Assembly: GCA_025358155.1 (NCBI GenBank)
Contig: JANYKR010000097.1
Span: 1-59,967, forward strand
Direction of reading: 5' to 3'
Source: Betaproteobacteria bacterium
GTDB lineage: Bacteria > Pseudomonadota > Gammaproteobacteria > Burkholderiales > Burkholderiaceae_C
Length of the DNA: 59,967 nt
A program made the translations under genes and the position numbers. Numbering within the stretch: position 1 is the first letter of the stretch; the number at the start of each line of letters is the position of its first letter. Below are positions 8,907 to 17,585 of the stretch, piece after piece. The notes under the pieces were generated by a model. That model saw only the letters and a program-made list of their open reading frames with translations, did no database searches and was not told where the DNA came from.

Positions 8907-9700
8907 GCCTGACGCCCAGCGCGGCCCTGAACTCGGCCCTCACCCCGGCCACCCCCCCAGCCATGACCGATTTTGTCCAGCTCTGGGTCTACCTGTCGGC
9001 CACCCCGCTGTTCGGCCTGACTGCCACCCTGGTGGTCTACCTGCTGGCGCAGGCGTTTTACCAGCGGATGCAGCATGCCCCTTGGGCCAACCCGGTGGCC
9101 TGGACGGTAGCGCTGCTGGCGTTGCTGCTCACACTCAGCGGCATCCCCTACCCGACCTACTTCTCCGGTGCGCAGTTCATCCACTTCTTGCTCGGGCCAG
9201 CGGTGGTGGCATTGGGTTGGCCGCTGTGGCAACGCCGGGCGCAGCTGCGCCAGCGGGGCCTCGCATTGCTGGCGGCGGCCTTGGTGGGCGGCACTGCGGC
9301 GTCTGCCAGCGCGGTGGCCATCGCCTGGGCCTTGGGCTTGCCGGCGGACCTGCTGCGCACCTTGGTGCCCAAGTCGGTGACGGCACCGGTGGCGATGGGC
9401 ATTGCCGAGCAGATCGGCGGCATCCCGGCGCTGGCAGCGATGTTTGCGCTGATCACCGGGCTGGTCGGCGCCCTCACCGCCAAGTACCTGTTTGATGCAC
9501 TCGGCATCCGTGCGCCCGAGGTGCGCGGCTTTGCGCTGGGCACCACCTCGCACGGCATCGGCGCCGCGCGGGCAATGCAGGTCAACCCCGAAGCCGGCGC
9601 CTACGCTGGCATGGCACTCGGCCTGCAAGCGCTGCTGGCTGCGCTGCTGATGCCGCTCAGCGTCGCGCTGCTGCTGCCACTGCTGCAACGCTTCTTTTAG
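8903..9700 (+). CDS. lrgB: LrgB family membrane protein
   Basis: A 265-residue membrane protein of the LrgB family with about eight hydrophobic segments. Conserved stretches include [20 protein letters not shown] (about 90-109), the block [18 protein letters not shown] (about 155-172), and [13 protein letters not shown] near 213-225. The ATG at 8903 overlaps the lrgA stop (ATGA). ATG 8963 (MTDFVQLW) matches the usual family start and may be the true one. Lying between glcE and glcF, it probably moves glycolate or a related small acid rather than controlling lysis. That role is inference. Confidence 0.85.
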   Translation: MSLTPSAALNSALTPATPPAMTDFVQLWVYLSATPLFGLTATLVVYLLAQAFYQRMQHAPWANPVAWTVALLALLLTLSGIPYPTYFSGAQFIHFLLGPAVVALGWPLWQRRAQLRQRGLALLAAALVGGTAASASAVAIAWALGLPADLLRTLVPKSVTAPVAMGIAEQIGGIPALAAMFALITGLVGALTAKYLFDALGIRAPEVRGFALGTTSHGIGAARAMQVNPEAGAYAGMALGLQALLAALLMPLSVALLLPLLQRFF

Positions 9701-9723
9701 CCCTTCTTCTCGCCCAGGCTGCC

Positions 9724-10983
9724 ATGCAAACCGAACTTGCCCCCCAATACCAAGGCACGCCCGACGGCGAGGCGGCCCAGGCCATCTTGCGCAAGTGTGT
9801 GCACTGCGGCTTCTGCACCGCCACCTGCCCGACCTACCAGTTGCTGGGCGACGAACTCGACGGCCCGCGGGGCCGCATCTACCTGATGAAGCAGGTGCTC
9901 GAAGGCGCGGTGCCCAGCCGCGCCACCCAACTGCACCTCGACCGCTGCCTGACCTGCCGCAACTGCGAAACCACCTGCCCGAGCGGGGTGCAGTACGGCG
10001 AGCTGGTCGAGATTGGCCGCCGGCTGGTGGACCAGCAGGTCGAGCGGCCCGTCACCGAGCGCGCGGTTCGCTGGCTGCTGAAGGAAGGTTTGACCTCGCC
10101 GCTGTTCAAGCCGGCGATGGCGCTAGGCCAGCTGGCCCGGCCGTTGCTGCCCGCAGCGCTCAAGGACAAGGTGCCCGGCGCCGCCCATCCTCGGGCCAAG
10201 CACTGGCCCCAGCGTGAACATGCCCGCAAGATGCTGATGCTCGCTGGTTGTGTGCAACCGGCAATGATGCCCAACGTCAACGCCGCCACCGCCCGGGTGC
10301 TGGATGCCGCCGGCATCCAGACCGTGGTGGCCGCCAAGGCCGGCTGCTGCGGCGCGCTGCGCACCCACTTGAACGACCAGCAAGGCGGCCTGGCCGACAT
10401 GCGCCGCAACATCGACGCCTGGTGGCCCGATGTCGCCAGTGGCGCGGTCGAGGCGATCGTGATGAACGCCTCGGGTTGCGGCGCCCAGGTCAAGGACTAC
10501 GGCCACGCGCTGGCCCACGACCCGGCGTATGCCGACAAGGCCAGACTGGTGGCCGCGCTGACCCGTGACTTGAGCGAGCTGCTGCCTGAAATCGTGGCTG
10601 CGGTCAAGCCCCGCCTGCAAGCCGCCAGCCGCAAGGGCGTGCTCGCCGGCATGCTCGCCTTTCACCCACCCTGCACCTTGCAGCATGCCCAGCAACTGCG
10701 CGGTGGTGTCGAGGCCGGCCTGCGCGAGTTGGGCTTCGAGGTGGCGGTGGCGATGAACGAGCCCCACCTGTGCTGCGGCTCGGCCGGCACCTACAGCGTG
10801 CTGCAGCCAGCGCTGTCGCACCAGCTGCGAGACCGCAAGTTGCGGAGCCTGGCCGAGCTGCAGCCCAAGGCCATCATCTCGGCCAATGTCGGTTGCATCT
10901 CGCATTTGCAAAGCGGCACCACGCTGCCGGTCAAGCACTGGATCGAGGCGCTGGACGACGCACTCGACCCGGCGACGGGTTGA
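9724..10983 (+). CDS. glcF: Glycolate oxidase iron-sulfur subunit GlcF
   Basis: A 419-residue protein that passes electrons from GlcDE to the quinone pool. Two 4Fe-4S motifs are complete: Cys25/28/31/35 ([12 protein letters not shown]) and Cys75/78/81/85 ([12 protein letters not shown]). Two CCG domains follow, marked by [10 protein letters not shown] near 208 and [10 protein letters not shown] near 345. It closes the glc block; the lrgAB pair is inserted between it and glcE. Confidence 0.93.
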   Translation: MQTELAPQYQGTPDGEAAQAILRKCVHCGFCTATCPTYQLLGDELDGPRGRIYLMKQVLEGAVPSRATQLHLDRCLTCRNCETTCPSGVQYGELVEIGRRLVDQQVERPVTERAVRWLLKEGLTSPLFKPAMALGQLARPLLPAALKDKVPGAAHPRAKHWPQREHARKMLMLAGCVQPAMMPNVNAATARVLDAAGIQTVVAAKAGCCGALRTHLNDQQGGLADMRRNIDAWWPDVASGAVEAIVMNASGCGAQVKDYGHALAHDPAYADKARLVAALTRDLSELLPEIVAAVKPRLQAASRKGVLAGMLAFHPPCTLQHAQQLRGGVEAGLRELGFEVAVAMNEPHLCCGSAGTYSVLQPALSHQLRDRKLRSLAELQPKAIISANVGCISHLQSGTTLPVKHWIEALDDALDPATG

Positions 10984-11009
10984 CGCCCGCCCACCAGGTC
11001 AGACAGCGG

Positions 11010-12893
11010 TCACGGCGGGCTGCACAGGCAGTGGATCACCGCTGCAAACGGCTGGCGGCGTTCCACCACATCGGTCAGCCAGCCCAGCTCGTGCTGCCAG
11101 TCGGGCTGCACCGCCTGGCTCAGGCCCGCAACTGGCCCAGCCATTTGCCGGGCCAACGGGCTCAAGACCCGACCGAGCTCGGCCGTGAGGTCACTCTGCA
11201 CGCCCAACAGCGCCATCACCCGGGTCAAACGCCCGGGCTCACGCTCGATGTAGCTGACGCGCCAGCCCGGCTCCAGCTTGGCCAGTTTGGCCGCTGACGC
11301 CAGCGCATCGCTGAAGCTGCCGGTGCGGTCGACCAGACCGTGGCCCTTGGCCTGCTCACCGGTCCAGACCCGGCCCTGAGCCACAGCGTCGATCTGCTCG
11401 GGCGTGGTCTTGCGCGCCAGCGCAGCACGGCGGGTGAAGTCGCTGTAGATGTGGCCGATGACAGACTGCACCACGCCGGCCAGGCGAGGGTCCAGCGGGC
11501 GGCGCGGGTCATAGCTGTTGGTCAGCCAGGTGGTGCCATAGCCTTCGGTGTTGACCGACAACTTGCCCATCAGGCCCTCGGCAGTGGGCAGCATCGCAAA
11601 CACGCCGATCGAGCCGGTGATGGTGCCGGCATCGGCAATCACCTCGTCGGCCGACATCGAGATCCAGTAGCCGCCCGAGGCCGCCACATCGCCCATCGAC
11701 ACCACCACCGGTTTGCCGGCGGCGCGGGTGATCTCCAGCTCGCGCCGGATCAGCTCGGACGCAAATGCGCTGCCACCGGGTGAGTTGACCCGCAGCACCA
11801 GCGCCCGGACCTTGTCGTCGTCGCGCGCCTTGCGGATCAGCTCGGCGGTAGATGCACCGCCGATTCGGCCAGGGCCGGCCTCGCCGTCGACGATCTCGCC
11901 CTGGGCCACCACCACGCCGATGGCGCCACCTGTGCTGGCCGGCTTCTGGCGTGCCAGGTAGTCGGCAAAACCGATCTGCCGAAAGCTCTTGCTCGTCTCG
12001 TCGCGGGCACCGCGCTGGACCAGCAGCGCACGCAACTCGTCGCGCGTCTTCAGGCCATCCACCAGCTTGCTGTCGAGCGCCAGCTTGGCCAGGTCGCCAC
12101 CGGCTGCAGCGATACGCCGGGGCAGCTCGGCAATGCCCTGGCTGACGCTGCCGGCCGGCAGCTTGCGCGCCGCCTCCACGGCGTTGGTGTAACTGAGCCA
12201 GAGCGGGTCGTAGAGCGTGGCGTCAGCCTCGCGGGTCTCGGGCGACGGGCCATTGGCAAAGTAGGGCTCGCCAAAGTTCTTGTACTTGCCCACCCGGATC
12301 ACGTTGGCCGACACGCCCAGGCGGTCGAAAGCGTCGCGGTAGTAGCTGCGCAGCCGGCCGTAGCCCTCGATGCGCAGCATGCCCATCGGGTGCAGCAGCA
12401 GCTCGTCAGCGGCGGTGGCCAGCAGGTACTGGCGTTGGTCGTAGTGCTCGCCCCAGGCCAGCACCGGCTTGCCACTGGCTGTCTTGAATCGCGTGATCGC
12501 CGCCACCGCCTCGTGCAGCGCCGGCAGGCCCGCGCCGCCAAACTCGTCAAGCACCAGCAACAGGCTGCTGATGTGGGGGTCAGCCGCCGCCGCATCCAGC
12601 ACCGTGATCAGGTCGCGCAATTGCACCTGGGCGCTGGCTTCGCCCTTGATTTGCTGCAAGGCCTGGTCACGCGCACTGCCCGAGCGTTGCTCGACCAACG
12701 GACCGGCCAGGTCGAGCACCAGCACGGTCTTGTCCAGCAGCTTGGGCGGGCCGCTCTTGAACCAGAACACCACGGCTGCCACGATCAGCAGCAAGAACAA
12801 CAGATTGAGCAGCAGACGCCGACCGCCATCAACCCAGTGCCACAGCGTGCCCAGCAGGCCGCGGCGGGCGGGGCGGTTCAAATCACTGGCCAT
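11010..12893 (-). CDS. sppA: Signal peptide peptidase SppA, 67-kDa type (S49)
   Basis: A 627-residue inner-membrane serine protease that degrades cleaved signal peptides. It has an N-terminal anchor at about 27-45 and two S49 domains. The general-base lysine lies in VGKYKNFGEPYF and the nucleophilic serine in GDVAASGGYWIS. VNSPGGSAFASE precedes it, as in the long form of E. coli. The ATG at 12893 has a strong AAGGAG site seven bases upstream; an in-frame ATG at 12974 is less likely. The gene is convergent with glcF across 26 bases. Confidence 0.9.
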   Translation of the reverse strand: MASDLNRPARRGLLGTLWHWVDGGRRLLLNLLFLLLIVAAVVFWFKSGPPKLLDKTVLVLDLAGPLVEQRSGSARDQALQQIKGEASAQVQLRDLITVLDAAAADPHISSLLLVLDEFGGAGLPALHEAVAAITRFKTASGKPVLAWGEHYDQRQYLLATAADELLLHPMGMLRIEGYGRLRSYYRDAFDRLGVSANVIRVGKYKNFGEPYFANGPSPETREADATLYDPLWLSYTNAVEAARKLPAGSVSQGIAELPRRIAAAGGDLAKLALDSKLVDGLKTRDELRALLVQRGARDETSKSFRQIGFADYLARQKPASTGGAIGVVVAQGEIVDGEAGPGRIGGASTAELIRKARDDDKVRALVLRVNSPGGSAFASELIRRELEITRAAGKPVVVSMGDVAASGGYWISMSADEVIADAGTITGSIGVFAMLPTAEGLMGKLSVNTEGYGTTWLTNSYDPRRPLDPRLAGVVQSVIGHIYSDFTRRAALARKTTPEQIDAVAQGRVWTGEQAKGHGLVDRTGSFSDALASAAKLAKLEPGWRVSYIEREPGRLTRVMALLGVQSDLTAELGRVLSPLARQMAGPVAGLSQAVQPDWQHELGWLTDVVERRQPFAAVIHCLCSPP

Positions 12894-12996
12894 GCAGGCA
12901 CTCCTTGGGTTGTGAACACTGGCGGCGGATGATACGGACCCGGCGGTGTCGGGCGGCGTCTGGCGGCGGGCCATGCAAACAGTCTGCCGACGGATT

Positions 12997-13980
12997 TCAA
13001 TGTGCGGGCTGCACCGCCTCGGGCAGCGGCTCGGGCCGGACCCGCAGCGCCCAGCTCACGCCAGCGATCAGCAGCAGCACACCCAGCCCGGTGAGCAGCG
13101 GCGGCAGGGTGCCGCGCAGCAGCAGTGCATAGGCCAGCGCCGACAGGGTCTCGAACACGATCAACTGGCCGACCAGCGCGGTGGGCAGACGTTGACTGGC
13201 TTCGTTCCAGCACAGGGTGCCCAGCCAGCTGGCCAGCAGGCCGATGGCCAGCATCAGGCCCACAAACACCGCCGGCCGCGGGCCAAGCGGCATCGGCAGG
13301 GGGCTGCCGCTCCAGGCAGCCCAGCCCCAGAACAGCCCAAAACCCACCAGCGCCAGAGGCAGCGTGGCCACGCCTTGCGCGGTGGCCCAGGCGCGGGGGC
13401 TGCGGTCGGGGTGGGCGCGCAGCCAGTCGGCGTTGCGGATCGGGTACCAGGTCCAGCAGGCCACCGCGCCCAGCGCCAGCAGTGCACCCACGGCGTAGCG
13501 CGCCGGGTCGGCCAGCGGGTCGCGGCGCAGGTGATCGAGTTCAACCTGGTTGACGCAGGCCAGGCCGGCACCGATCAGCAGCAGTGAGGGTGCAAGCCGG
13601 CCCCAGGGCAAGCGGCCGCCCTGCCGTTGCGCCCGGGCCGAGGGTCGCAGCTGGCTGCTGATCGCAATCACCACCGGCAAGGTGCCGATGATCAAAGTGG
13701 GCAGCGGCCCACCGGCTCGGCTGATCGCGCTGGCCAGGAACAAGTAATAAATGATGTTGCCGACCAGGCCCAGCTTGACGGCCTCGACCCAATCGGCCCG
13801 GGTGAGCTGGGCCAGCCTCACACGGTCCAGCGCTGCCAGCGGCAAGGCGATCAGCCCAAAGGCGATGTAGCGCCCAAAGGACTGCAAAGCCGCCGGGTAG
13901 TCGGGCAGCAGCAATGGCCCGATGAACACCAGACCCCACATCAGGCCCGCGGCAAGCGCGTACAACCATCCGATCCCCAT
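12997..13980 (-). CDS. EamA/DMT-family transporter
   Basis: A 327-residue inner-membrane protein with about ten hydrophobic segments arranged as two EamA repeats. It begins GWLYALAAGLMWGLVFIGP, typical of drug/metabolite exporters. The second repeat contains WLGTLCWNEASQRLPTALVG. The start at 13980 (ATG) was chosen because upstream in-frame sequence has no membrane character. The exported compound cannot be told from sequence. It is divergent from the DUF3667 gene. Confidence 0.83.
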   Translation of the reverse strand: MGIGWLYALAAGLMWGLVFIGPLLLPDYPAALQSFGRYIAFGLIALPLAALDRVRLAQLTRADWVEAVKLGLVGNIIYYLFLASAISRAGGPLPTLIIGTLPVVIAISSQLRPSARAQRQGGRLPWGRLAPSLLLIGAGLACVNQVELDHLRRDPLADPARYAVGALLALGAVACWTWYPIRNADWLRAHPDRSPRAWATAQGVATLPLALVGFGLFWGWAAWSGSPLPMPLGPRPAVFVGLMLAIGLLASWLGTLCWNEASQRLPTALVGQLIVFETLSALAYALLLRGTLPPLLTGLGVLLLIAGVSWALRVRPEPLPEAVQPAH

Positions 13981-14093
13981 CCCGCGAGCGTACCCGCTCG
14001 GCGGGACGGGGCGGGCCTGCAACGCTGGTGCGTCGCAGCAGCCGGCCGGTTGACCCCGGACTTGTGGGACTGTTTGGGTTACCGTCGCAATGG

Positions 14094-14972
14094 ATGGACC
14101 TGCCCGCTCCCGATCTGCCGCCGCACTGTCTGAACTGCACCCAACCGCTGGCCGATCCGCGACCGCGTTTTTGCCCGGCTTGTGGCCAGGAGACTCGACT
14201 GCGACCGCCCACCTTGGGCGAGTTTTTGCAGCAATTGGGCGGCGCTTATTTCGCCACCGAAGGGGCACTCTGGCGCACCCTCAAGCTGTTGTTGCTGCAA
14301 CCCGGCGAGCTGACGCGCCAGTACCTGGCTGGGCGGCGCAAGCACTATGTGCTGCCGCTGCGGTTGTACCTGACGATCAGCGTGATCACGCTGCTCCTGA
14401 TGCGTTTGCTGCCTGGGCTCGACATCAACGCCAGTGAGCCACCCGCCCTGCCCGACAAGGCGGCGCGCACGCTGGCGATCACGCTGCCGGGCGCAGCGGC
14501 CGGCTTGCGCCAGGGGGTGTTTTACTGCGAGGGCCTACCCGCCGTGCTGTGTCACCGGCTGCGGCGCCGCATCGACATCGACCCCACAGCAGTAGCGGGC
14601 GAGGTCCGGCAATTCAAAGATCGCTTCATGGGCAACCTGGGCGGCGCGATGTTTGTGCTGCTGCCCGGCTTTGCGCTGTGGCTCAAGCTGGTGTACCTGA
14701 ACCGACGCCTGCGCTACACCGAGCACCTGGTGTTTGCCCTGCACCTGCACGCGTTCTGGTTTCTGGCGCTGGCCTTGGCCTTGCTGGACTGGCAGTGGTT
14801 GACGCTGGCGGCCTGCGTTGCCGTGCCCTGGTACAGCCTCGCGGCGATGCGGCGGGTCTACGGCGGAGCCCGCTGGCCCCGGCTGCTGCGCGGCGCGCTG
14901 GTGAGCCTGCTGTACGCCATCACGCTGAGTCTGGTGGTGGGTGGCGTGGGGCTGTGGAGCTTTGTGGTTTGA
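14094..14972 (+). CDS. DUF3667 zinc-ribbon membrane protein
   Basis: A 292-residue protein. Two CxxC pairs form a small zinc ribbon at the N-terminus (CLNCTQ and CPACGQ, residues about 13-35). An amphipathic region follows, with LLLLQPGELTRQYLAGRRKHYVLPLRLYL split over residues 65-95, then four to five membrane segments. The phrase on GxxxRxYxxGxRxxYxxPxxxY is the hallmark of DUF3667. The function of this family is unknown. ATG 14094 was chosen over 14028 because the zinc ribbon starts soon after. Confidence 0.75.
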   Translation: MDLPAPDLPPHCLNCTQPLADPRPRFCPACGQETRLRPPTLGEFLQQLGGAYFATEGALWRTLKLLLLQPGELTRQYLAGRRKHYVLPLRLYLTISVITLLLMRLLPGLDINASEPPALPDKAARTLAITLPGAAAGLRQGVFYCEGLPAVLCHRLRRRIDIDPTAVAGEVRQFKDRFMGNLGGAMFVLLPGFALWLKLVYLNRRLRYTEHLVFALHLHAFWFLALALALLDWQWLTLAACVAVPWYSLAAMRRVYGGARWPRLLRGALVSLLYAITLSLVVGGVGLWSFVV

Positions 14973-15340
14973 GCTTGGCCGGTGCGCCGGCCGCGCTGCC
15001 CGTGGCAGCCGGGTGTGATGCGCGCTGCGTCGCTACCCAGGTGATCGGGCCGGCGACCACCGCCTGCGCGGCGGCCGTAGAGGAGCTGTCGGGCTTTGGC
15101 GTGCGCTGGCTGGACGAGGGCGCCGCGAGGCCCAAGTTCGACCGCTTCGCCTGGCTGCAGGTGGCGCGGCGCACCGTGACCCTGAGCGGTGATCGCGCTG
15201 AATTTCGCAATGCGGCGGGTGCCTACCTGGCCGTTGAGTACGGCTGCGACTTCGACCCGAAAACACTGACCGTGCTGGACGCGCGGGCTCGGCCCAGGTC
15301 GCCCACGCTACCGGCGCAGTCCGGGCCCAGCGCCCGCTGA
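14969..15340 (+). CDS. Conserved-looking small protein, function unknown
   Basis: A 123-residue protein I cannot assign. The TTG start at 14969 overlaps the stop of the upstream gene; an in-frame GTG lies further in, so the start is uncertain. The protein has three cysteines early (CDARC and TTACAAAVEEL), a region KFDRFAWLQVARRTVTLSGDR split over about 58-78, and a Pro/Ser-rich tail. The early part is weakly hydrophobic but not a clear signal peptide. Codon use matches neighbouring genes, supporting a real gene coupled to the DUF3667 gene. Confidence 0.5.
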   Translation: MSLAGAPAALPVAAGCDARCVATQVIGPATTACAAAVEELSGFGVRWLDEGAARPKFDRFAWLQVARRTVTLSGDRAEFRNAAGAYLAVEYGCDFDPKTLTVLDARARPRSPTLPAQSGPSAR

Positions 15341-15376
15341 TCCAGCGCTGAACCTGCACAGCGGTGGCGATGAGCG

Positions 15377-15835
15377 TCAGCGGCGCATGCGGGTTTGCAG
15401 CAGCCGGCTGCGCACATAGCTCAGGCGCTGCGACAACAAGGCCGTTGCCTCCTCGGGCCGCAACTCACCGCGCGACACCAGGCGCAGCGCCGTGCGCAAC
15501 TCGGGCGCCAGGCCGGTCAGGGCGGTCTCGGGCAGACCACCCTGGGCCGAGTCGCGCAGCGCTGCGGAGACGGCTGCACCGTACAGCCAGGCCAGAAACT
15601 CGGCGCTGCCACGCAGCCGCTGGATCGCCACCGCCGTCTCGGCAAAGTTGCGGCGGGCCTGGGCATCTTGCCCGCGCGCCATGGCCCAGGCAAACAACAC
15701 GTCGCGGTGGCTCAGCAGCCAGTCCCTGAACAAGGGCTCGAGGTTGCGCTGCACTGGAAAAAAAACCGCCAGACGGCGCGGCGCAGGGCCGGTGGGGTCG
15801 AGCGGCGGCATGCTGGCACTGAGGCTTGAAATCAT
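15377..15835 (-). CDS. Small protein resembling a divergent sigma-70-like regulator
   Basis: A 152-residue protein without a confident family. The C-terminal 45 residues read LAPELRTALRLVSRGEL, then an EEATALLSQ helix and YVRSRLLQTR. This recalls the helix-turn-helix of ECF sigma region 4 (LPxELRxALxL...EAAxxL...VRSRL). The middle part (AEFLAWLYGAAVSAALRD) loosely recalls region 2. No anti-sigma gene is nearby. The match is by eye and may be coincidental; a hypothetical protein is the safe reading. The start at ATG 15835 is not backed by a strong ribosome-binding site. Confidence 0.5.
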   Translation of the reverse strand: MISSLSASMPPLDPTGPAPRRLAVFFPVQRNLEPLFRDWLLSHRDVLFAWAMARGQDAQARRNFAETAVAIQRLRGSAEFLAWLYGAAVSAALRDSAQGGLPETALTGLAPELRTALRLVSRGELRPEEATALLSQRLSYVRSRLLQTRMRR

Positions 15836-16097
15836 GCGTCCAGCGTACCGGGACCGGCCCCGGCGGGCTTGTGTCGCGCTGCAGTGCCGGCTTGTGAACT
15901 GCGTCACAGCCTGGTCTCGGTCGCACGATGCTGAGGGGAGCGGCCGGCAAAAATTCAGCAACACAAGCGGTGCGACTGTGAAAATTGCCCACCCCGCAAC
16001 GGGGCGCGAAGCGTCAAATCGGTGGTGTCTGCCAGATTGCGTCGCCTTGCCGCCAGGGCCTCGCCTGCCGCGCCGCCAACCGTGTTGAAAGCCTGCC

Positions 16098-16331
16098 ATG
16101 TTGCCCACCGCTGTGCCCGCCTTGCTTGCCCGTTTCACCCGGCGCCGGCAGCGCACTGTGCGGGCGCAGGAGCCGGCAGACATGGGCACGGCCTACGGCA
16201 TGGAGCAGTGGCTGGGCGAGCGCGACCACCACGGTGCAGCGGCATCCGCCCCGTCAAACCCGGCCAAGCCCGGCTCCGGCTGGTTGCCACGCTGGCTGAA
16301 ACCAGGCGGCACCGGCGGCGAGCGCGCCTGA
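16098..16331 (+). CDS. Small basic protein, unknown
   Basis: A possible 77-residue protein: a basic amphipathic start (ALLARFTRRRQRTVR), then DMGTAYGMEQWLGE, then a Gly/Pro/Ser-rich tail ending in GERA. The block ADMGTAYGMEQ looks like a conserved core seen in small Burkholderiales proteins, but I cannot name the family. The ribosome-binding site is weak. The 262 bases upstream (15836-16097) hold no other gene I can support. Confidence 0.4.
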   Translation: MLPTAVPALLARFTRRRQRTVRAQEPADMGTAYGMEQWLGERDHHGAAASAPSNPAKPGSGWLPRWLKPGGTGGERA

Positions 16332-16427
16332 ACCTTGCATCGCCCATCATCGACACGGCAGATGGCTGGTCGAGTAGCTGATTGACCTTGTCAGTCTGAA
16401 TCAAGACCGGCCGCCTAGAATGGCGCG

Positions 16428-17039
16428 ATGTCGCGACTGAGCTTCCGCCAAAAAACCCACCTCGTGCGCGAGGACGCGATCGTCAACACGGTGATGCGCC
16501 TGTTGGCCGAAAAGGGCTACGACCCGATGACGGTCGACGAGGTGGCGGCCGATGTCGGCATTGCCAAGGCCAGCCTGTACAAGCACTTTGCGTCCAAAGA
16601 GGCCTTGGCTGCCGCAGCCATGGAGCGTGCGCTGGGCTTGGCGCTGGACCAGGTGCAGGTGCAGCAGGCGCTGGTCAGCGCCAGCGCGATGGACCGGCTC
16701 AAGGCCATCACCCGCTGGACCTTGCAGACCCAGCTGGCCGGCGCCATGCCCACCCTGCCGGCGGAAAACTCGTCGCTGCGCAAAGCCTTGATCGCCCACC
16801 GGGGCTACATGGACCGGCTGATGAGCTTGAGCGACTCTCTGGGCGCGTGGATCGTGCAGGCCCAGGCGGACGGCGCCATCAACCGCTTGCTGCCGGCCGA
16901 GGCGGTGCTGTTCACCATCTACGCCCGTGCCTGCGATCCGGTGCTGGGCTTCTTGAAAGCCGGCGGCAGCTACAGCGATGCGCAGATCATCGACTGGGTG
17001 ATGGGCACTTGCTTTGACGGGCTGGCCGCGCGCGCCTGA
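16428..17039 (+). CDS. TetR/AcrR-family transcriptional regulator
   Basis: A 203-residue repressor-type protein. The N-terminal helix-turn-helix covers about residues 15-60 (MTVDEVAADVGIAKASLYKHFASKEAL). The helical ligand-binding part is a TetR C-terminal domain. It is not next to an obvious target gene; the universal stress gene is convergent. A TAGAAT hexamer ends only six bases before the ATG and no ribosome-binding site is seen, so the message may be leaderless. Confidence 0.88.
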   Translation: MSRLSFRQKTHLVREDAIVNTVMRLLAEKGYDPMTVDEVAADVGIAKASLYKHFASKEALAAAAMERALGLALDQVQVQQALVSASAMDRLKAITRWTLQTQLAGAMPTLPAENSSLRKALIAHRGYMDRLMSLSDSLGAWIVQAQADGAINRLLPAEAVLFTIYARACDPVLGFLKAGGSYSDAQIIDWVMGTCFDGLAARA

Positions 17040-17056
17040 GCCCGCACGCCCGGGCC

Positions 17057-17485
17057 TCAGCGAACGATCAGCACCGGCACACCGCACAGCGCCAGCACCC
17101 GGGTGGTCACCGAGCCCATCACCAGGTTGCCCAGCAGGCCGTGGCCATGTGAACCCATCATCAGCAGGTCGAACTTGCCTTTGGCGGCGACACCGGCAAT
17201 CGTCTCAGCGGCCGGGCCCACCTTGGCGGCAAAGTCGACCGCGATCTTTTGCTTGTCGAAAAATGTGCGCAGTGGTTTAAAAACCTTCTCGCTCTCTTCG
17301 GCGTAGTGCTCCTTGAGTACCGCCTTGTCCAGCACGGCAGCGGCGCGCGGGGGCACGGCCGGCGCGACGTGCAGCAAGGTGTAGCGGTGCGCGCCGCCCA
17401 GCCACTCGTCATGGGCGGCCAGGTAGGCCAGCATGCGTTTGGTGAACGGGCTGCCGTCCACAGGGACCAGAATTTTCATCGCCAT
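17057..17485 (-). CDS. Universal stress protein (UspA family)
   Basis: A 142-residue single-domain UspA protein. It starts MKILVPVDGSPFTKRML and ends with the ATP-binding signature GSHGHGLLGNLVMGSVT plus VPVLIVR. The G-2x-G-9x-G(S/T) pattern is intact, so it likely belongs to the ATP-binding class. It is probably monocistronic, 100 bases downstream of the metallophosphoesterase and separated from it by a hairpin. Confidence 0.93.
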   Translation of the reverse strand: MAMKILVPVDGSPFTKRMLAYLAAHDEWLGGAHRYTLLHVAPAVPPRAAAVLDKAVLKEHYAEESEKVFKPLRTFFDKQKIAVDFAAKVGPAAETIAGVAAKGKFDLLMMGSHGHGLLGNLVMGSVTTRVLALCGVPVLIVR

Positions 17486-17548
17486 TGCTCCTGCTGTCGG
17501 TGGGTGTTGTCAGTTGAGGCCTACCGCAATCAGTGTCGCACTACAGAC

Positions 17549-17582
17549 CGTGCGGGGCTTGTCGGACGTCAAGCCCGGCACG
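17549..17582 (-). terminator. Hairpin downstream of the metallophosphoesterase gene
   Basis: Arms CGTGCGGGGCTTG (17549-17561) and CAAGCCCGGCACG (17570-17582) pair over 13 bases with one mismatch and an 8-base loop. It lies just past the stop of the minus-strand phosphoesterase gene. No U-run follows, so it may be a transcript-end stabiliser or a Rho-dependent end. Confidence 0.4.
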
Positions 17583-17585
17583 GTG

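Noticed and set aside
8562-9700. lrgAB as a holin/antiholin lysis module
   Set aside because: No murein hydrolase or LytSR regulator is nearby and the genes are locked inside a metabolic operon; a transport role fits better.
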